64,000 nt of DNA from Morella rubra (lineage: Eukaryota; Streptophyta; Magnoliopsida; Fagales; Myricaceae), in the NCBI GenBank assembly GCA_003952965.2, contig CM025854.1:20506111-20570110 (forward strand). The letters run 5' to 3'. Both the position numbers and the translations under genes were made by a program. Shown piece after piece: positions 48,551 to 60,150 of the stretch. Each line of letters begins with the position of its first letter. Within the stretch, counting starts at the first letter, position 1. Under the pieces are notes generated by a model. The model was not told the DNA's origin, did not search any database, and saw only the letters and a program-made list of their open reading frames with translations.

Positions 48551-51500
48551 TATCTATACTAAATGAAGAGTTATATGTTAGGTAGGATTTAGCTTTTAGC
48601 TCCAGTCTACAGTAGCTTCTTCTAGGTTCAGTTATTGCGTCCCAGGTCCTAACAGAGATCTGCCTATTCAACCGCTGGGGAAACAAGACCCATCATAAAT
48701 CGCATTTGGGACATGGGGAACGACGCATTCATGCAAAATAGTATTGGTTCTTGCAAACATCTATGATCCCTAATGCCTGCATCACCTGGGGCTTAAATGC
48801 TGATCCATTCTTCTGACACTAGAGGAATACGTTTTCACCTTACCTTTTTCCATTTTTTTTTTCTTGCAGTATTTTTCCTTATGCACCTTAGGACATGTGA
48901 ATTTCAGGATTCCACCCGAGTTTAAATCTCTCTTCCTATACTCACGAGAGAGGACATGCCAACTGGATCAATTTCATCAACTTTTTTTATTTTTTTATTA
49001 AGAGATTTCAAACATGTTCTCCGAGATTCGATAGACTGTTAATGCTTGTCCAAATTGAAGCTTCTAATTTATACAAGTCATCGCAAATATCCTAATCCAC
49101 TTATTAAAACCCTTTGCCTTGAATTATGACATGGAAGCCAAGAATTCTTAAATTCACAAACAAATTCCCGATAAAAAGGAGAAGACTGTCGAAAGTATTG
49201 TTCAATTACAGCTCCATTTGGGTCCCGCTTTTTGTCCCCTTATGTCTTGGACGTAATCTAAACCACTTCGGCCTAAAATTTCGGTGAGAAATAGTGATGC
49301 CTAGTACTCCACTGATTTTCCTGTTGCCTTTTCATTTTTCCTTCTACTTTTGTTCTTTACTATTTTCGTTCCTGATATTACTTATTACGCCGTACCCGCA
49401 CCAACGGAGAATAGTAACATAAACGTTGGGTTTGTTCCCCCAACTTCATCTCTCGCCTTCTCTCAATCTCTCTCTCATACAAATGACATCGGTAATATGG
49501 TACGGTCCCTACCTATTAAGTCATCTCCTCTCGTGTGGCACTGATTTCCATTCTCTTTTGAGTCTTTTCTCCAATGTACTTTCCCATTTTGCACAAAGAA
49601 AGACCAAAAAGAAAGTGAGACCCACCACCCCCCTCTCCCTCAACCCAACATAGCCACATACTTTGCCCTATCACACCCTTCATTAACTAACTTGCAATTT
49701 TTTTTCAAATATCTTTCTTCCTGTTTTGCGCACCGGATCTTGTTCTACCTTTTAACCATTCGGCAAGGGACAAAAAAATAATAATTTCAAAAGTTGGTTG
49801 AACTATAGTTTTTTTTTTTTTTTTTCTAAAGTTTTAAGTTAAAATTTCATAGATGTTATCAATTTTTTGTGGTCATCCAATAACTTTTAGTTTAATAATT
49901 ATTCAATTTGTAAAAAAATAAAGAGACTGTACATGTTTTAAAGCCTAAGCTATTGTTCGATAAAAAAAAATTTTCAGAATTTTTTTGAATCCTCACAATA
50001 CAAAAAATTCTACAACCAAACATCATTTTTAGCACTATATAAAAATAATTACAACACGCATACCAATAAAATTAACATTAACTAAAAATTTTCAAAATAC
50101 AAAAAATTCTTAAAATTCACTATAACCTAACGTTATCTAAATTGACCTGATGACTAATTATAAATCAGAAGTAAGGAACTAAAAATTGGATAGGGAGAAA
50201 AATTCATTGCACCAAATCGTAAGGAACCAAAAATTTGGATTGGGAGAACAATTCATTGAACCTGATTTGGGCATTTGACTTGAACTTATTTGAAAATATA
50301 ATGATAGACAAATTCCAAACTCTCGAATCAGAGCACGGACAAAATTACTTGAAAAATGAAATCCAGCTAACGCAACAAAACAGACGCATGAGTGGGGCCT
50401 CCCACCATTCAAACGGGTCCCACAAACCCACCAATAATTCCCTCCGCGTGTTTGTGCACGTGTGGTGTCTTCCTCTCTCTCTCTCTCTCACTCTCACTCT
50501 CTGGGGATGGGGAGGATTCTTTTTAGGTGGTTTCGTTTTCTTTCCGTCTTTATGCTGCGTTAATGCAACTCCGAACGCATGTTAGCAATTAATAGTGGGC
50601 GAACTTGGAAATAGGTGTGATTTGAATAGTTTAACGAGAGAGACAGAACTAACAAATTGAGGTGGGAAATAGCAATGCAGCTAGAGTAACAGTGACTGGC
50701 TGGCCAACCTGTCGGGTGACCGAGCGGTCAAAAGCCTGTGATGGGCGGATAAGCCCTACGTGTGTAATTGGGCCACGTCAACATGCCGGACATGGCCACG
50801 TGTTGATTGCAGCTCGTGGGTCCCCTACATCATCATCATGATCAATCAACCCCGCTTACCCCCCAATCTCTCAATTTTTCAGTGCCCATTTATTCAAATT
50901 GGATGAGAAGCCCATCATACCCAGGGCCCACTTTGGGAAATGATAGCACGTGTGGGTCCCCGTATTACCGAGAGGGGAAGAGAGAGATAGATGGTGACAG
51001 ACTGACGGTCGCATCAGCCCCAATCTAAGAAGAATTTCTCAAGTGACTGCATGACATTTGAGTGAAATCATTAGATTATAGGCCGCTTTCTGCTCAGTAA
51101 AAAGCTTCGCACTCTCCCCCTTTGTCTGACACGTGTCAAATCATCGTGCTCGAGTCAGCATAGTCAGCAAATTGTTTATTTGAAATTAATTTACTGTCAG
51201 TTTGGCTGGGCGAGTATTACGGGTCGTCTACTCGAGGGAGTAGGAGTAATCTTTTTACTTTGTGGTAAAAATTTTGATTTGTCGTTTGCAAGATTCCACC
51301 TGTAGTCTCTCCGGGAAGAAACGTTTGTAAACGGGTGAAAAAAGTGTGGGTTATTATTTTGTAGTTTTTTTGTTACGTAAAATTTTGAAACAAAAGTTAG
51401 TAAGGAAATGACTATTCTTATAATTTAAAAATAATAAAAATAATAATAATTTGATTTCAATAGAAGTTTTAGTATTATCTGAATCTATTTTAATTGAGTT

Positions 51501-54500
51501 ATATATATTATAAATTTTTTTTAAAATTATATCTATGACATAAATTTATAAAAATATTCTAATTCTTTATTCTTATTCGAGCATATTCACGTGCACATCT
51601 ACCTCGTATTTAGAAAAGAGTCAGCTAACGATGTGGTTTTGGTTTCTAGAAAACAATAAAAGTTATCTGCATGAGCGTAACAATGAAAATGATTTGACAC
51701 TTCTGTTTAACAGAAAGTGCATGGAAACAAATAATTTGAAGATATTTAATTATACTTAAAATTTGAAGCTGGTAATCTATTCAACAATTCATTGACTAAT
51801 TGTGCCCTTCGTCTAAGGGAAAAACCATCAGATTACGCATCAAAATTTGAAATATTTACGTTGGTTGGAGAACTTTCTTTGTTTGATGAAGATGATTTAC
51901 TGTCAAATCAAGGAACGATGTACTTAATGTCTTGTTAAGTCATCATCTACCCAATAAATAAACGTAAGATTCTTTTATATTCAAATGATGGAAATGATAT
52001 AATTAATACCATAGATTAGGTATCAATTAAGCGATGGTATAAATACTACAGTATAATTGGGCAACCAAATTAAAAAGAAAAAAATATATATATCTTTTGC
52101 CCTTTAATTAGAAATGATATAGTGTACTTTATACTACCTATTTTGACATATTATACATTTAACTCTCAATGTTAGACATTTATACTTTCAGACTGATAAT
52201 AATATTTTCGATGATTTAATGAATTGACAATAATATTGTCAATATATACAAAATTGGTGGAGAATATTATTATTATTTCGGGATAAAAATTTGAGAGAGA
52301 AGTAAAGATTGAATTAAGATGAAGATTTAATGTAATTTACTATCCAAATTATATGATACAATTTGAAGAGAGAAAAACACAATATATAGACTATTTCACC
52401 ATCTTAATACTGTACATATAAAATTTTAAACAGCATAATCCGTAATTTACTTATTATATCTAATTTTCTTCGAATTAAAGTGCCTTTGTCACATCACTCT
52501 CGTTGGAGGAACTTTGGCTGAACCAACTATTCAAAAAAGCTAGATCCGGCCAATTTGACGTCCTAATTGTTATCCCCCAAATACATCAGAAAACAGAAGT
52601 GGACAAACTGTTTGAGATCGACGACACTGTGCCACCTCGTCCTTCAAATTTCCGAAGCACGTGATAAAAAAACCCAGAAAACTCTGTTCGGAACTGAAAT
52701 TACGAAACTAACACACGACACTATTCCTATAATTTCCTCTCAAACCTGATCGCAGTAAAAAAAAAAAAAAAAAAAGCGCTTAGCTGCCACGTGACACGAA
52801 GATCGCCTGAAACCGTATACTTCACTTTTCTACCCTCTGCCGTTTCTCAGAAGCCACTACAAAACACGGGTATTTTTAGTAATTTTTCAGGCAATGCTAG
52901 ATTTACTGCTAGATTTAGAATAAGACAGCTGGTCCGTCCTTGAGTACTTCAGCAGTTAAATCCGGACCGTCAAATCTAACCAACGGTCCAGATCGACGGA
53001 GACTGTGGGACAATCTCGTACAGTACCTTACTGCCAAGTACTAGCCTCACAGATACATTGCGCAAGGAAAAATTTCTGTCTAACTGATCTTCGGGCACGT
53101 GTTTTACACGAGCAGATTGTTCCGGCGGGCAATGAAGTCGCCGGCTCCACAATGTTCCGCCCATTCTAGACCGGAGATATGCGGCCGCTTCAGACTCTTA
53201 CGGACCACTTCGATAGGATGGATGGAACGTGCTTTCCACGCGCTGGGGACTAGATTGGCCGCTCTGAGTAAACTGTAATAAATTGTGATTGAATGTTTGG
53301 GGCAGCGTCTGCGGATACACGAGCGCTAGATTAAAGAATTTATCATTTCAAGTACCCAAAGCGAAAAAAAAAAAAAAAAAAAAATCTGTAATAAATTTAT
53401 ATGTAGTACGAAATTTGTAATTTGAACTGCCGAAGAGCATGATAGCAGTACAAATTTGGACAGAGCTATGTTGAAAAGCTTTTTACTTTCTCATTTTGTA
53501 CAAATGTTTAGTTACTATCCTTGTCCTACTGCAGTCTTTTTATTTCCTCTGTGTAGCCGCAGTGTTGTCAAATTTTCTGTACTGCTTTAACTACGCAGGA
53601 GATTTGAGGATCTTAACCTACTTCAATGCCACGGTGGTTAATTTATTTTCTCAAATAATTAATTGAAAAGGTAAATAGTGGATGTGACTTAATTATTTTA
53701 TATTAATTTTCGTAATCGTTAACAATAAAATGGTAACACGGGTATAACAGGTAACATTATTGATAAATTAAAGTATAATATATCAAGTCACTTTGTTTAC
53801 TGTGATATCGTTTGTGATAAATACAATGTGCATTTTTCAATTATAAGGTTTCGATATTTTGTATCCTATTTTTGTATTATATTATATTTATTAATTATTA
53901 ATTTTAGACACTTTTCACGTTACTAAATTAAAGGGTTTGAAAGTGTACGGAGTCTAGTTAACTAAAATTGTCTGAAGATCTTGTATGCAGTGCTTTAGAC
54001 GAAGGCCAAAGCATTTAAAGATGAGTTACTGTTTTTATTTATTATGCGTGAAAGTTAGAAACTCAAGCCACACGTGTGCAGTCGAACACAAGTGTTGTTT
54101 CAAGTAAAAGCCGAATGAGGCCCAACACAGAGAGAGATAAAAGTGGAAGGCAAAAATATGAATGCATTTTGTGAATATAATCGGTACAGTACTTGTGAGA
54201 AATCAGTATGAACGAATGCATGGGACACTAATAGGAGACAGGACTATACGACAAATAATTATGAATAAAATATTTTTTACTTTGAAATTTTTTATAGGTA
54301 CTAACATGGTACCATATTTTAATTAATTATGAATAAAATATTTGTTACATACAACAAAAAAATTATGGGGTCGTGAGGTGTACTATTAATTGTTTGGATG
54401 GCTATGCTATTTCTTATAATCAAACTTTACACATATAGTAGGAGAAAAACAAGCGTGTCATGGAGTGGGAGAAGTAAAAACCGAATAAGAGAGCCAAATC

Positions 54501-56140
54501 CTATATGAAATCGTCCCAGGTGAAATTGATCAAAAAGAGTTTTAAAATTAACATTAATTGGTACTTTTGAAGTCAAATTGCATACATAGCAAGTATTTTC
54601 TTAGATCGTTATAAAATATAGTTGGTTAACGGTACATAATATGTATACAATGTCGTTCAAAAATTAATTAAAAGAAAAAGTACATTTTCACCCTTGAATT
54701 GTCCTAAATTTGTATACCTTGCATTATAACTGTCATGTTCAAGACATTGCACTTTCTGTGATGGAGCCATTTTAAACCGGTCCATCACAACGTCCACTGG
54801 GCCAAGAGCTTGAAGGAGCTAGACTTGAAGTCCAACACTTGAGATGGATTGAAAGATTCAAATTCTCATTCATTCCTCCTGCAAGTAAATAACAAGCTAA
54901 AACTCATAGCCCTCCTGTGGGGAGATTTATCTTATGCCATTATCATTTTTCCATTGCCTGCAAATCTTTTTTTTCTCGGGGTTTTTTTTTTATTATCAAT
55001 GAGAGAGAATATGAGATATAGTCTTTTTTTTTTTTTTTGTATATATTTTCTATCTTTTTTTCTTTCTATATATCCTTTATCTTTTCTTTTTAGGCCGGGT
55101 CATACTGGGCCTGGTCTGTTATTTCCTTTTTGCCTTTTATTCTTTCCATTAGCTTATCAGGAAGGACGGTTCATATTTGCTCATTTAATGGCTAGATTTT
55201 ATTCTTTATAGCATCAACTTTGTCAGGGAATCGTATGATTAACTCCCCTTAAGTCTTAATTTTTACGCTTGATGAGATATTCATTTAAGAGTTTTGTCGA
55301 TCTTTCCCACATGACTATCTTTTCAGTCTACGAAAATTTTGTTTGCATTAGGTGGCCCTCAACTCTTTCTTCCATTCGGCCCGAGATCCACTTTCCTTCT
55401 TATGGGGCTTCAGCAACCTTTCTTGGGGCCGAAAAATCTTTCCTTATTTTTTTTTTTATCGTCAAATTGGAAGGAAATGATTTTTTTAAAAAAAACTAAA
55501 ATTACAATTATGCTCTTAAATGAAATTTTTTATTCTCTGGGACTTTTTCCAAGAGCATAATTGATATTAAAAAATTGTAATTTCCAATAAATTACAATGT
55601 TAAACGGACGAGAGAGAGGTTGGAAATAAAGTCGAGTACATTAGCATGCCAACGAGGACGACTTCGCCATAACATCTTCTGGAAACTGAAGAGGGGCGCC
55701 GCGAGGTGGGGGTGTAAATGAAGGAGGACTCCTACAAACTGCCAAAAATGAGTTAATTAATCCTCGTGAACAAAAAGAGTTATTTAATTAAGTGAAGGAA
55801 TCTCCATTAATTGACAGTAATGGACCAGTCGTTGATCACACGTACGCGGAAAAAGCTAGAGAGACAAGGGGCAGTTTAGTTCTAGAGAGAGAGAGAAAAA
55901 GAGCATGAAAGAAAAAGAGAAGAGACTTGTAAAGAGGGGAAACCACCATCTTTAGGATTAAGAAATTAAACTCATCATCCCCTAATCTCAGCAATTTGGA
56001 CACCACCATGACAGACAAAGAGAGACAGAAACGCTATAAACAAAGCAAAAAACCAGAAGGGTCTTATTGGTGAGAGCGAGAACGAGAGGGTCGCATGGCA
56101 TGTGAGCAACAGCTGTGTCCTGTTTCCACTCCCTCTCCAC
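48551..56140. other. Gene-poor intergenic region between transporter and BRI1
   Basis: No gene or RNA gene seen in 7.6 kb. The region mixes very AT-rich stretches (49700-50170, 51400-52480, 53640-54400) with a GC-richer part at 50380-51140 that is dense in ACGT motifs. Homopolymer tracts occur near 49810, 52757 and 53366. The block 52930-53010, with CAACGGTCCAGATC-like sequence, could be transposon-derived. Confidence 0.45.
50457..54076. promoter_or_regulatory. Cluster of G-box (CACGTG) motifs
   Basis: CACGTG begins at 50457, 50797, 50947, 51130, 51588, 52658, 52788, 53096 and 54071. The one at 51130 sits in the perfect 12-bp palindrome TGACACGTGTCA. These are binding motifs for plant bHLH (PIF type) and bZIP (ABF type) factors. 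Nine in 3.6 kb is well above the rate elsewhere in the window, though single copies occur in other places. Whether they act on BRI1, the transporter or nothing is unknown. Confidence 0.45.
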
Positions 56141-56328
56141 TCGATAGTCGATAAATACCCTTCTTACCTTCCTTACTCCGACTTTTGACTCTCTCTCTCT
56201 CTCTTTCTCTCTGTTCTGTGTGCGCCACAGCACCAAAACCCACTTTCTCTCAAAAATCAGAGCTTTCTCTAAGCTCTCTCTAATGGCAGCTCTGAGACCT
56301 TAAAACACTTACTCACCTCAGCGTCAAA
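56141..56328 (+). promoter_or_regulatory. BRI1 core promoter and leader
   Basis: GATAAATACC near 56150 is the best TATA-like element. A CT tract (about 56190-56217) follows and marks a start region or leader. The sequence then runs to the ATG at 56329 and includes a short upstream ORF. Confidence 0.5.
56283..56303 (+). other. Upstream ORF MAALRP in the BRI1 leader
   Basis: An ATG at 56283 opens a six-codon frame closed by TAA at 56301-56303, 25 bases before the BRI1 ATG. It lies downstream of the probable start site, so it should be in the mRNA. Such short uORFs can lower initiation at the main start. Confidence 0.6.
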
Positions 56329-59300
56329 ATGAAACCTTTCTGTGCTTCAAAGTCCCATTTCTGTCTTCTCTTCCTTTCCTTCACTTTCCTCTCCCTCCAA
56401 CCCTCACCAGTTTCCTCCTCTTCCTCGCCCAGCAAAGACGCCCAGCAACTCCTTAACTTCAAAGACAGTCTCCCAAACCCGAGGCTCCTCGCCAACTGGC
56501 TGTCCAATCAAGACCCATGTAACTTTACTGGCATTTCCTGCAAGGACTCCCGGGTTTCCTCCATAGACCTCAGCTCCACCCCTTTATGCACCAACTTCAG
56601 CTTCGTCTCAGCCTTTCTCCTTTCCCTTGACCACCTCGAAACCCTTTCTCTAAAAGATATCAATCTCACCGGAGCCATTTCTTTCAACCCCGGATCCAAA
56701 TGTAACGCGCTCTTAACAGCCCTGGATCTCTCGAAAAACAGACTCTCCGGCTCTTTCTCTGACATATCCAACCTGGGTTCTTGCTCGGGATTGAAATTAC
56801 TCAATCTTTCCAGCAATCTCCTCGACTCCTCTTCTTCCACGAAAGATGCACCGATACTCGGTGTCCAGGTTCTTGATCTCTCCTTCAACAAGCTCTCCGG
56901 CTCCACCTTTGTCCCTTGGTTCTTTCCCACCGGTTGCAACGGTATGCAGAGGTTGACCTTACAGGGAAACAAGCTCACCGGCGATATATCAGCCTTCGGC
57001 AGTTGCGACACTCTGCAGTATCTGGACCTCTCCTCGAACAATTTCTCAGTGACCATTCCCTCTTTTGGCAATTGCTTGTCTCTGAAGTACCTCGACATCT
57101 CTACCAACAAGTTCACTGGGGACGTAGGCCTCGCCCTTTCCTCGTGCCAGCATCTCACCTTCTTGAACCTCTCAAGCAACCTGTTCTCGGGTCCTATTCC
57201 GGAGCTCCCAGTAGAGAACCTGAGCTTCCTCTCTCTTGCCAGCAACGATTTTCAGGGGGAGATCCCCTCGTCTCTCGCTGGAGTGTGTACTTCCGGCAGC
57301 CTCTCGGAGCTTGACCTTTCGGCTAACAAGCTCTCCGGTACGGTCCCGACCGTCTTGAGTGCTTGTACTTCGTTGGAATCATTTGATATTAGTCAAAACA
57401 ACTTCTCTGGTCAATTACCGATCGAAATCTTCTCAAGGATGAGCAATTTAAAGAAGCTGGACCTGTCCTTCAACAGTTTCCTCGGTGTTTTGCCGGATTC
57501 TTTGTCGAAGCTTGTGAGCTTGGAGACGTTGGATCTTAGTTCGAATAATCTTTCTGGCCCAATTCCTACCACTCTCTGTGAAACTCCCGGGAATAGCTTG
57601 ACGGAGCTCTTTTTGCAGAACAATCTCTTTACTGGTTCAATTCCCGAGAGTTTGGGCAACTGTTCTCAGCTGGTTTCGCTGGATTTGAGCTTTAATTATC
57701 TCACGGGAAAGATCCCTTCGAGCTTGGGGAACTTGTCCAAGCTCCGGGACTTGATAATCTGGTTGAACCAGCTGTATGGGGAAATCCCTCAAGAGCTCAT
57801 GTACATCCAGACGCTCGAGAATCTGATCCTGGACTTCAACGAGTTGACGGGGCCAATTCCTTTGGGGCTAGGCAACTGCACCAATCTGAATTGGATCTCC
57901 TTGTCGAACAACCGGTTGAGTGGTGAGATTCCAGGGTGGGTTGGGCACTTGTCGAACCTTGCAATACTCAAACTAAGTAACAACTCCTTCTCTGGGAGGA
58001 TTCCGCCGGAGCTGGGAGACTGTAAGAGCTTGATATGGTTGGATCTCAATACCAATTACTTGAATGGGTCTATCCCGCCTGCACTTTTCAAGCAATCCGG
58101 CAATATTGCGGTGAATTTCATAAGCGGGAAGACGTATGTGTATATCAAGAATGACGGAAGTAAGGAATGTCATGGAGCCGGTAACTTACTGGAGTTTGCG
58201 GGGATTAGGCATAGCCAGCTGAATAGGATTTCAACCATGAATCCTTGCAATTTTACTAGAGTATATGATGGTAAGATTCAGCCTACTTTTAGCAACAATG
58301 GGTCTATGATTTTTCTAGACATTTCGCATAATATGTTGTCGGGTAGCATTCCGAAGGAGATTGGGAGCATGTTCTATCTTTATATATTGAACTTGGGCCA
58401 TAACAATATCTCTGGTACAATTCCGCAAGAGATTGGGGACTTGAGGAGTCTGAACATTCTTGATCTCTCTAGCAATAGGCTTGAAGGGACAATCCCACAA
58501 TCCATGATTGGCCTTTCCTTGCTTACGGAGATTGATCTGTCGAATAACTATCTCACTGGAATGATTCCTGAGAAGGGTCAGCTGGCAACGTTTCCGGCCT
58601 ATGAATTTCAAAATAATTCTGGGCTCTGTGGTTATCCTCTTCCTAAATGTGGGGGGGAGGCAGGTTCGAGTACGAATTCCCAGCATCAGAAATCTCATCG
58701 GAGGCCAGCTTCCCTTGCTGGGAGTGTGGCTATGGGATTATTGTTCTCTCTCTTCTGTATCTTTGGCTTGATTATAGTTGCTATTGAGACCAATAGGAGG
58801 AGGAAAAAGAAGGACGCGGCAATTGAAGGTTATATTGACGGTCACTCTCACTCGGGAACAGCCAACGTCAGCTGGAAGCTAACCAGTGCTCGGGAGGCAT
58901 TAAGCATCAACCTTGCCACATTTGAGAAGCCCCTTCGGAAGCTCACTTTTGCTGATCTTCTGGAAGCAACAAACGGCTTCCACAACGACAGCCTTATCGG
59001 TTCTGGTGGATTTGGTGACGTGTACAAGGCCCAATTGAAAGATGGAAGCATTGTAGCCATCAAGAAACTTATTCACGTGAGTGGACAGGGTGATCGGGAA
59101 TTCACTGCCGAAATGGAAACGATTGGAAAAATCAAGCACAGGAACCTTGTCCCTCTTCTGGGCTACTGCAAGGTGGGAGAAGAGAGGCTCTTGGTTTATG
59201 AGTACATGAGGTATGGAAGCTTGGAAGATGTTCTACACGACCAAAAGAAAGTTGGGATCAAGCTGAACTGGACCGCAAGGAGAAAGATTGCTATTGGGGC

Positions 59301-59907
59301 TGCGAGGGGTTTGGCTTTTCTGCACCACAATTGCATTCCACACATCATTCACAGGGACATGAAATCGAGCAATGTCCTGCTTGATGAAAACTTAGAAGCC
59401 AGAGTCTCTGATTTTGGAATGGCCAGGCTTATGAGCGCAATGGATACCCATTTGAGCGTCAGCACTCTAGCAGGCACTCCTGGGTATGTACCCCCCGAGT
59501 ACTATCAGAGCTTCAGATGTTCTACAAAAGGTGATGTTTACAGTTACGGCGTAGTTTTGCTTGAGCTGCTAACAGGGAAGCGACCAACGGATTCAGCTGA
59601 TTTTGGAGACAACAATCTTGTGGGGTGGGTAAAACAGCACGCCAAGCTGAAAATAAGTGATGTGTTTGATCCGGAGCTCATGAAAGAGGATCCCGGCCTT
59701 GAGATTGAACTTCTACAACATTTAAAGGTCGCTTGTGCTTGCTTGGACGATCGGACATGGCGGCGTCCCACAATGATTGAAGTCATGGCAATGTTCAAGG
59801 AAATCCAAGCAGGGTCTGGGATTGACTCTCAGTCCACCATTGGCACCGAAGATGGAGGTTTTAGTGCAGTTGAAATGGTAGAGATGACCATCAAAGAAGG
59901 CCTCTGA
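56329..59907 (+). CDS. BRI1-type brassinosteroid receptor kinase, 1192 aa, intronless
   Basis: BRI1 binds brassinosteroids at the plasma membrane and, with a SERK co-receptor, starts the phosphorylation cascade through BSK, BSU1 and BIN2 to BZR1/BES1. Order of parts: signal peptide (residues 1 to about 30); N-terminal cap with the Cys pair C64/C71 ([10 protein letters not shown]); about two dozen extracellular LRRs; the island domain at about 594-660, which with the neighbouring LRRs forms the steroid pocket; remaining LRRs; a Cys pair at the end of the LRRs ([10 protein letters not shown]); one membrane helix (about 797-818) followed by RRRKKK; and a kinase domain from about 888. Catalytic residues are intact: glycine loop [11 protein letters not shown], Lys912, HRD Asp1010, DFG Asp1028. 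Thr1050 matches the activation-loop Thr1049 of Arabidopsis BRI1. The C-tail ends [19 protein letters not shown]. Length and lack of introns match BRI1 (1196 aa in Arabidopsis). BRL1-type paralogues are less likely because of the BRI1-like N-terminus and tail. Confidence 0.96.
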   Translation: MKPFCASKSHFCLLFLSFTFLSLQPSPVSSSSSPSKDAQQLLNFKDSLPNPRLLANWLSNQDPCNFTGISCKDSRVSSIDLSSTPLCTNFSFVSAFLLSLDHLETLSLKDINLTGAISFNPGSKCNALLTALDLSKNRLSGSFSDISNLGSCSGLKLLNLSSNLLDSSSSTKDAPILGVQVLDLSFNKLSGSTFVPWFFPTGCNGMQRLTLQGNKLTGDISAFGSCDTLQYLDLSSNNFSVTIPSFGNCLSLKYLDISTNKFTGDVGLALSSCQHLTFLNLSSNLFSGPIPELPVENLSFLSLASNDFQGEIPSSLAGVCTSGSLSELDLSANKLSGTVPTVLSACTSLESFDISQNNFSGQLPIEIFSRMSNLKKLDLSFNSFLGVLPDSLSKLVSLETLDLSSNNLSGPIPTTLCETPGNSLTELFLQNNLFTGSIPESLGNCSQLVSLDLSFNYLTGKIPSSLGNLSKLRDLIIWLNQLYGEIPQELMYIQTLENLILDFNELTGPIPLGLGNCTNLNWISLSNNRLSGEIPGWVGHLSNLAILKLSNNSFSGRIPPELGDCKSLIWLDLNTNYLNGSIPPALFKQSGNIAVNFISGKTYVYIKNDGSKECHGAGNLLEFAGIRHSQLNRISTMNPCNFTRVYDGKIQPTFSNNGSMIFLDISHNMLSGSIPKEIGSMFYLYILNLGHNNISGTIPQEIGDLRSLNILDLSSNRLEGTIPQSMIGLSLLTEIDLSNNYLTGMIPEKGQLATFPAYEFQNNSGLCGYPLPKCGGEAGSSTNSQHQKSHRRPASLAGSVAMGLLFSLFCIFGLIIVAIETNRRRKKKDAAIEGYIDGHSHSGTANVSWKLTSAREALSINLATFEKPLRKLTFADLLEATNGFHNDSLIGSGGFGDVYKAQLKDGSIVAIKKLIHVSGQGDREFTAEMETIGKIKHRNLVPLLGYCKVGEERLLVYEYMRYGSLEDVLHDQKKVGIKLNWTARRKIAIGAARGLAFLHHNCIPHIIHRDMKSSNVLLDENLEARVSDFGMARLMSAMDTHLSVSTLAGTPGYVPPEYYQSFRCSTKGDVYSYGVVLLELLTGKRPTDSADFGDNNLVGWVKQHAKLKISDVFDPELMKEDPGLEIELLQHLKVACACLDDRTWRRPTMIEVMAMFKEIQAGSGIDSQSTIGTEDGGFSAVEMVEMTIKEGL

Positions 59908-60150
59908 ACTAATCAAGCAGTAGTCAACAATTGCAACCAATTTTCAAGAGCATTCTTTGGAATTGAGAAAGAAGAAAGAAGGTGGAGATGATTTTTTTCA
60001 GCTCCCCCAAATTTTTTCCCTCTTCTTTTAGCACGTCAATTGGCATAAAAAAAACTGCTTCTGCGTCTCTACCATTTAATGTATGTAATCTTGTTATCCA
60101 TACATAGCAGGTTGTTTAACTTGTTATAAAACGTGTATATAACAGTTTCG
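59908..60150 (+). other. BRI1 3' untranslated region
   Basis: A/T-rich sequence after the stop. Signals of the TGTATGTAAT type near 60078 could serve polyadenylation, but I see no perfect AATAAA. Confidence 0.4.

Noticed and set aside
56508-57245. 245-codon minus-strand frame inside BRI1
   Set aside because: It is antisense to conserved LRR codons, lacks any family motif and is explained by the codon pattern of the BRI1 repeats.
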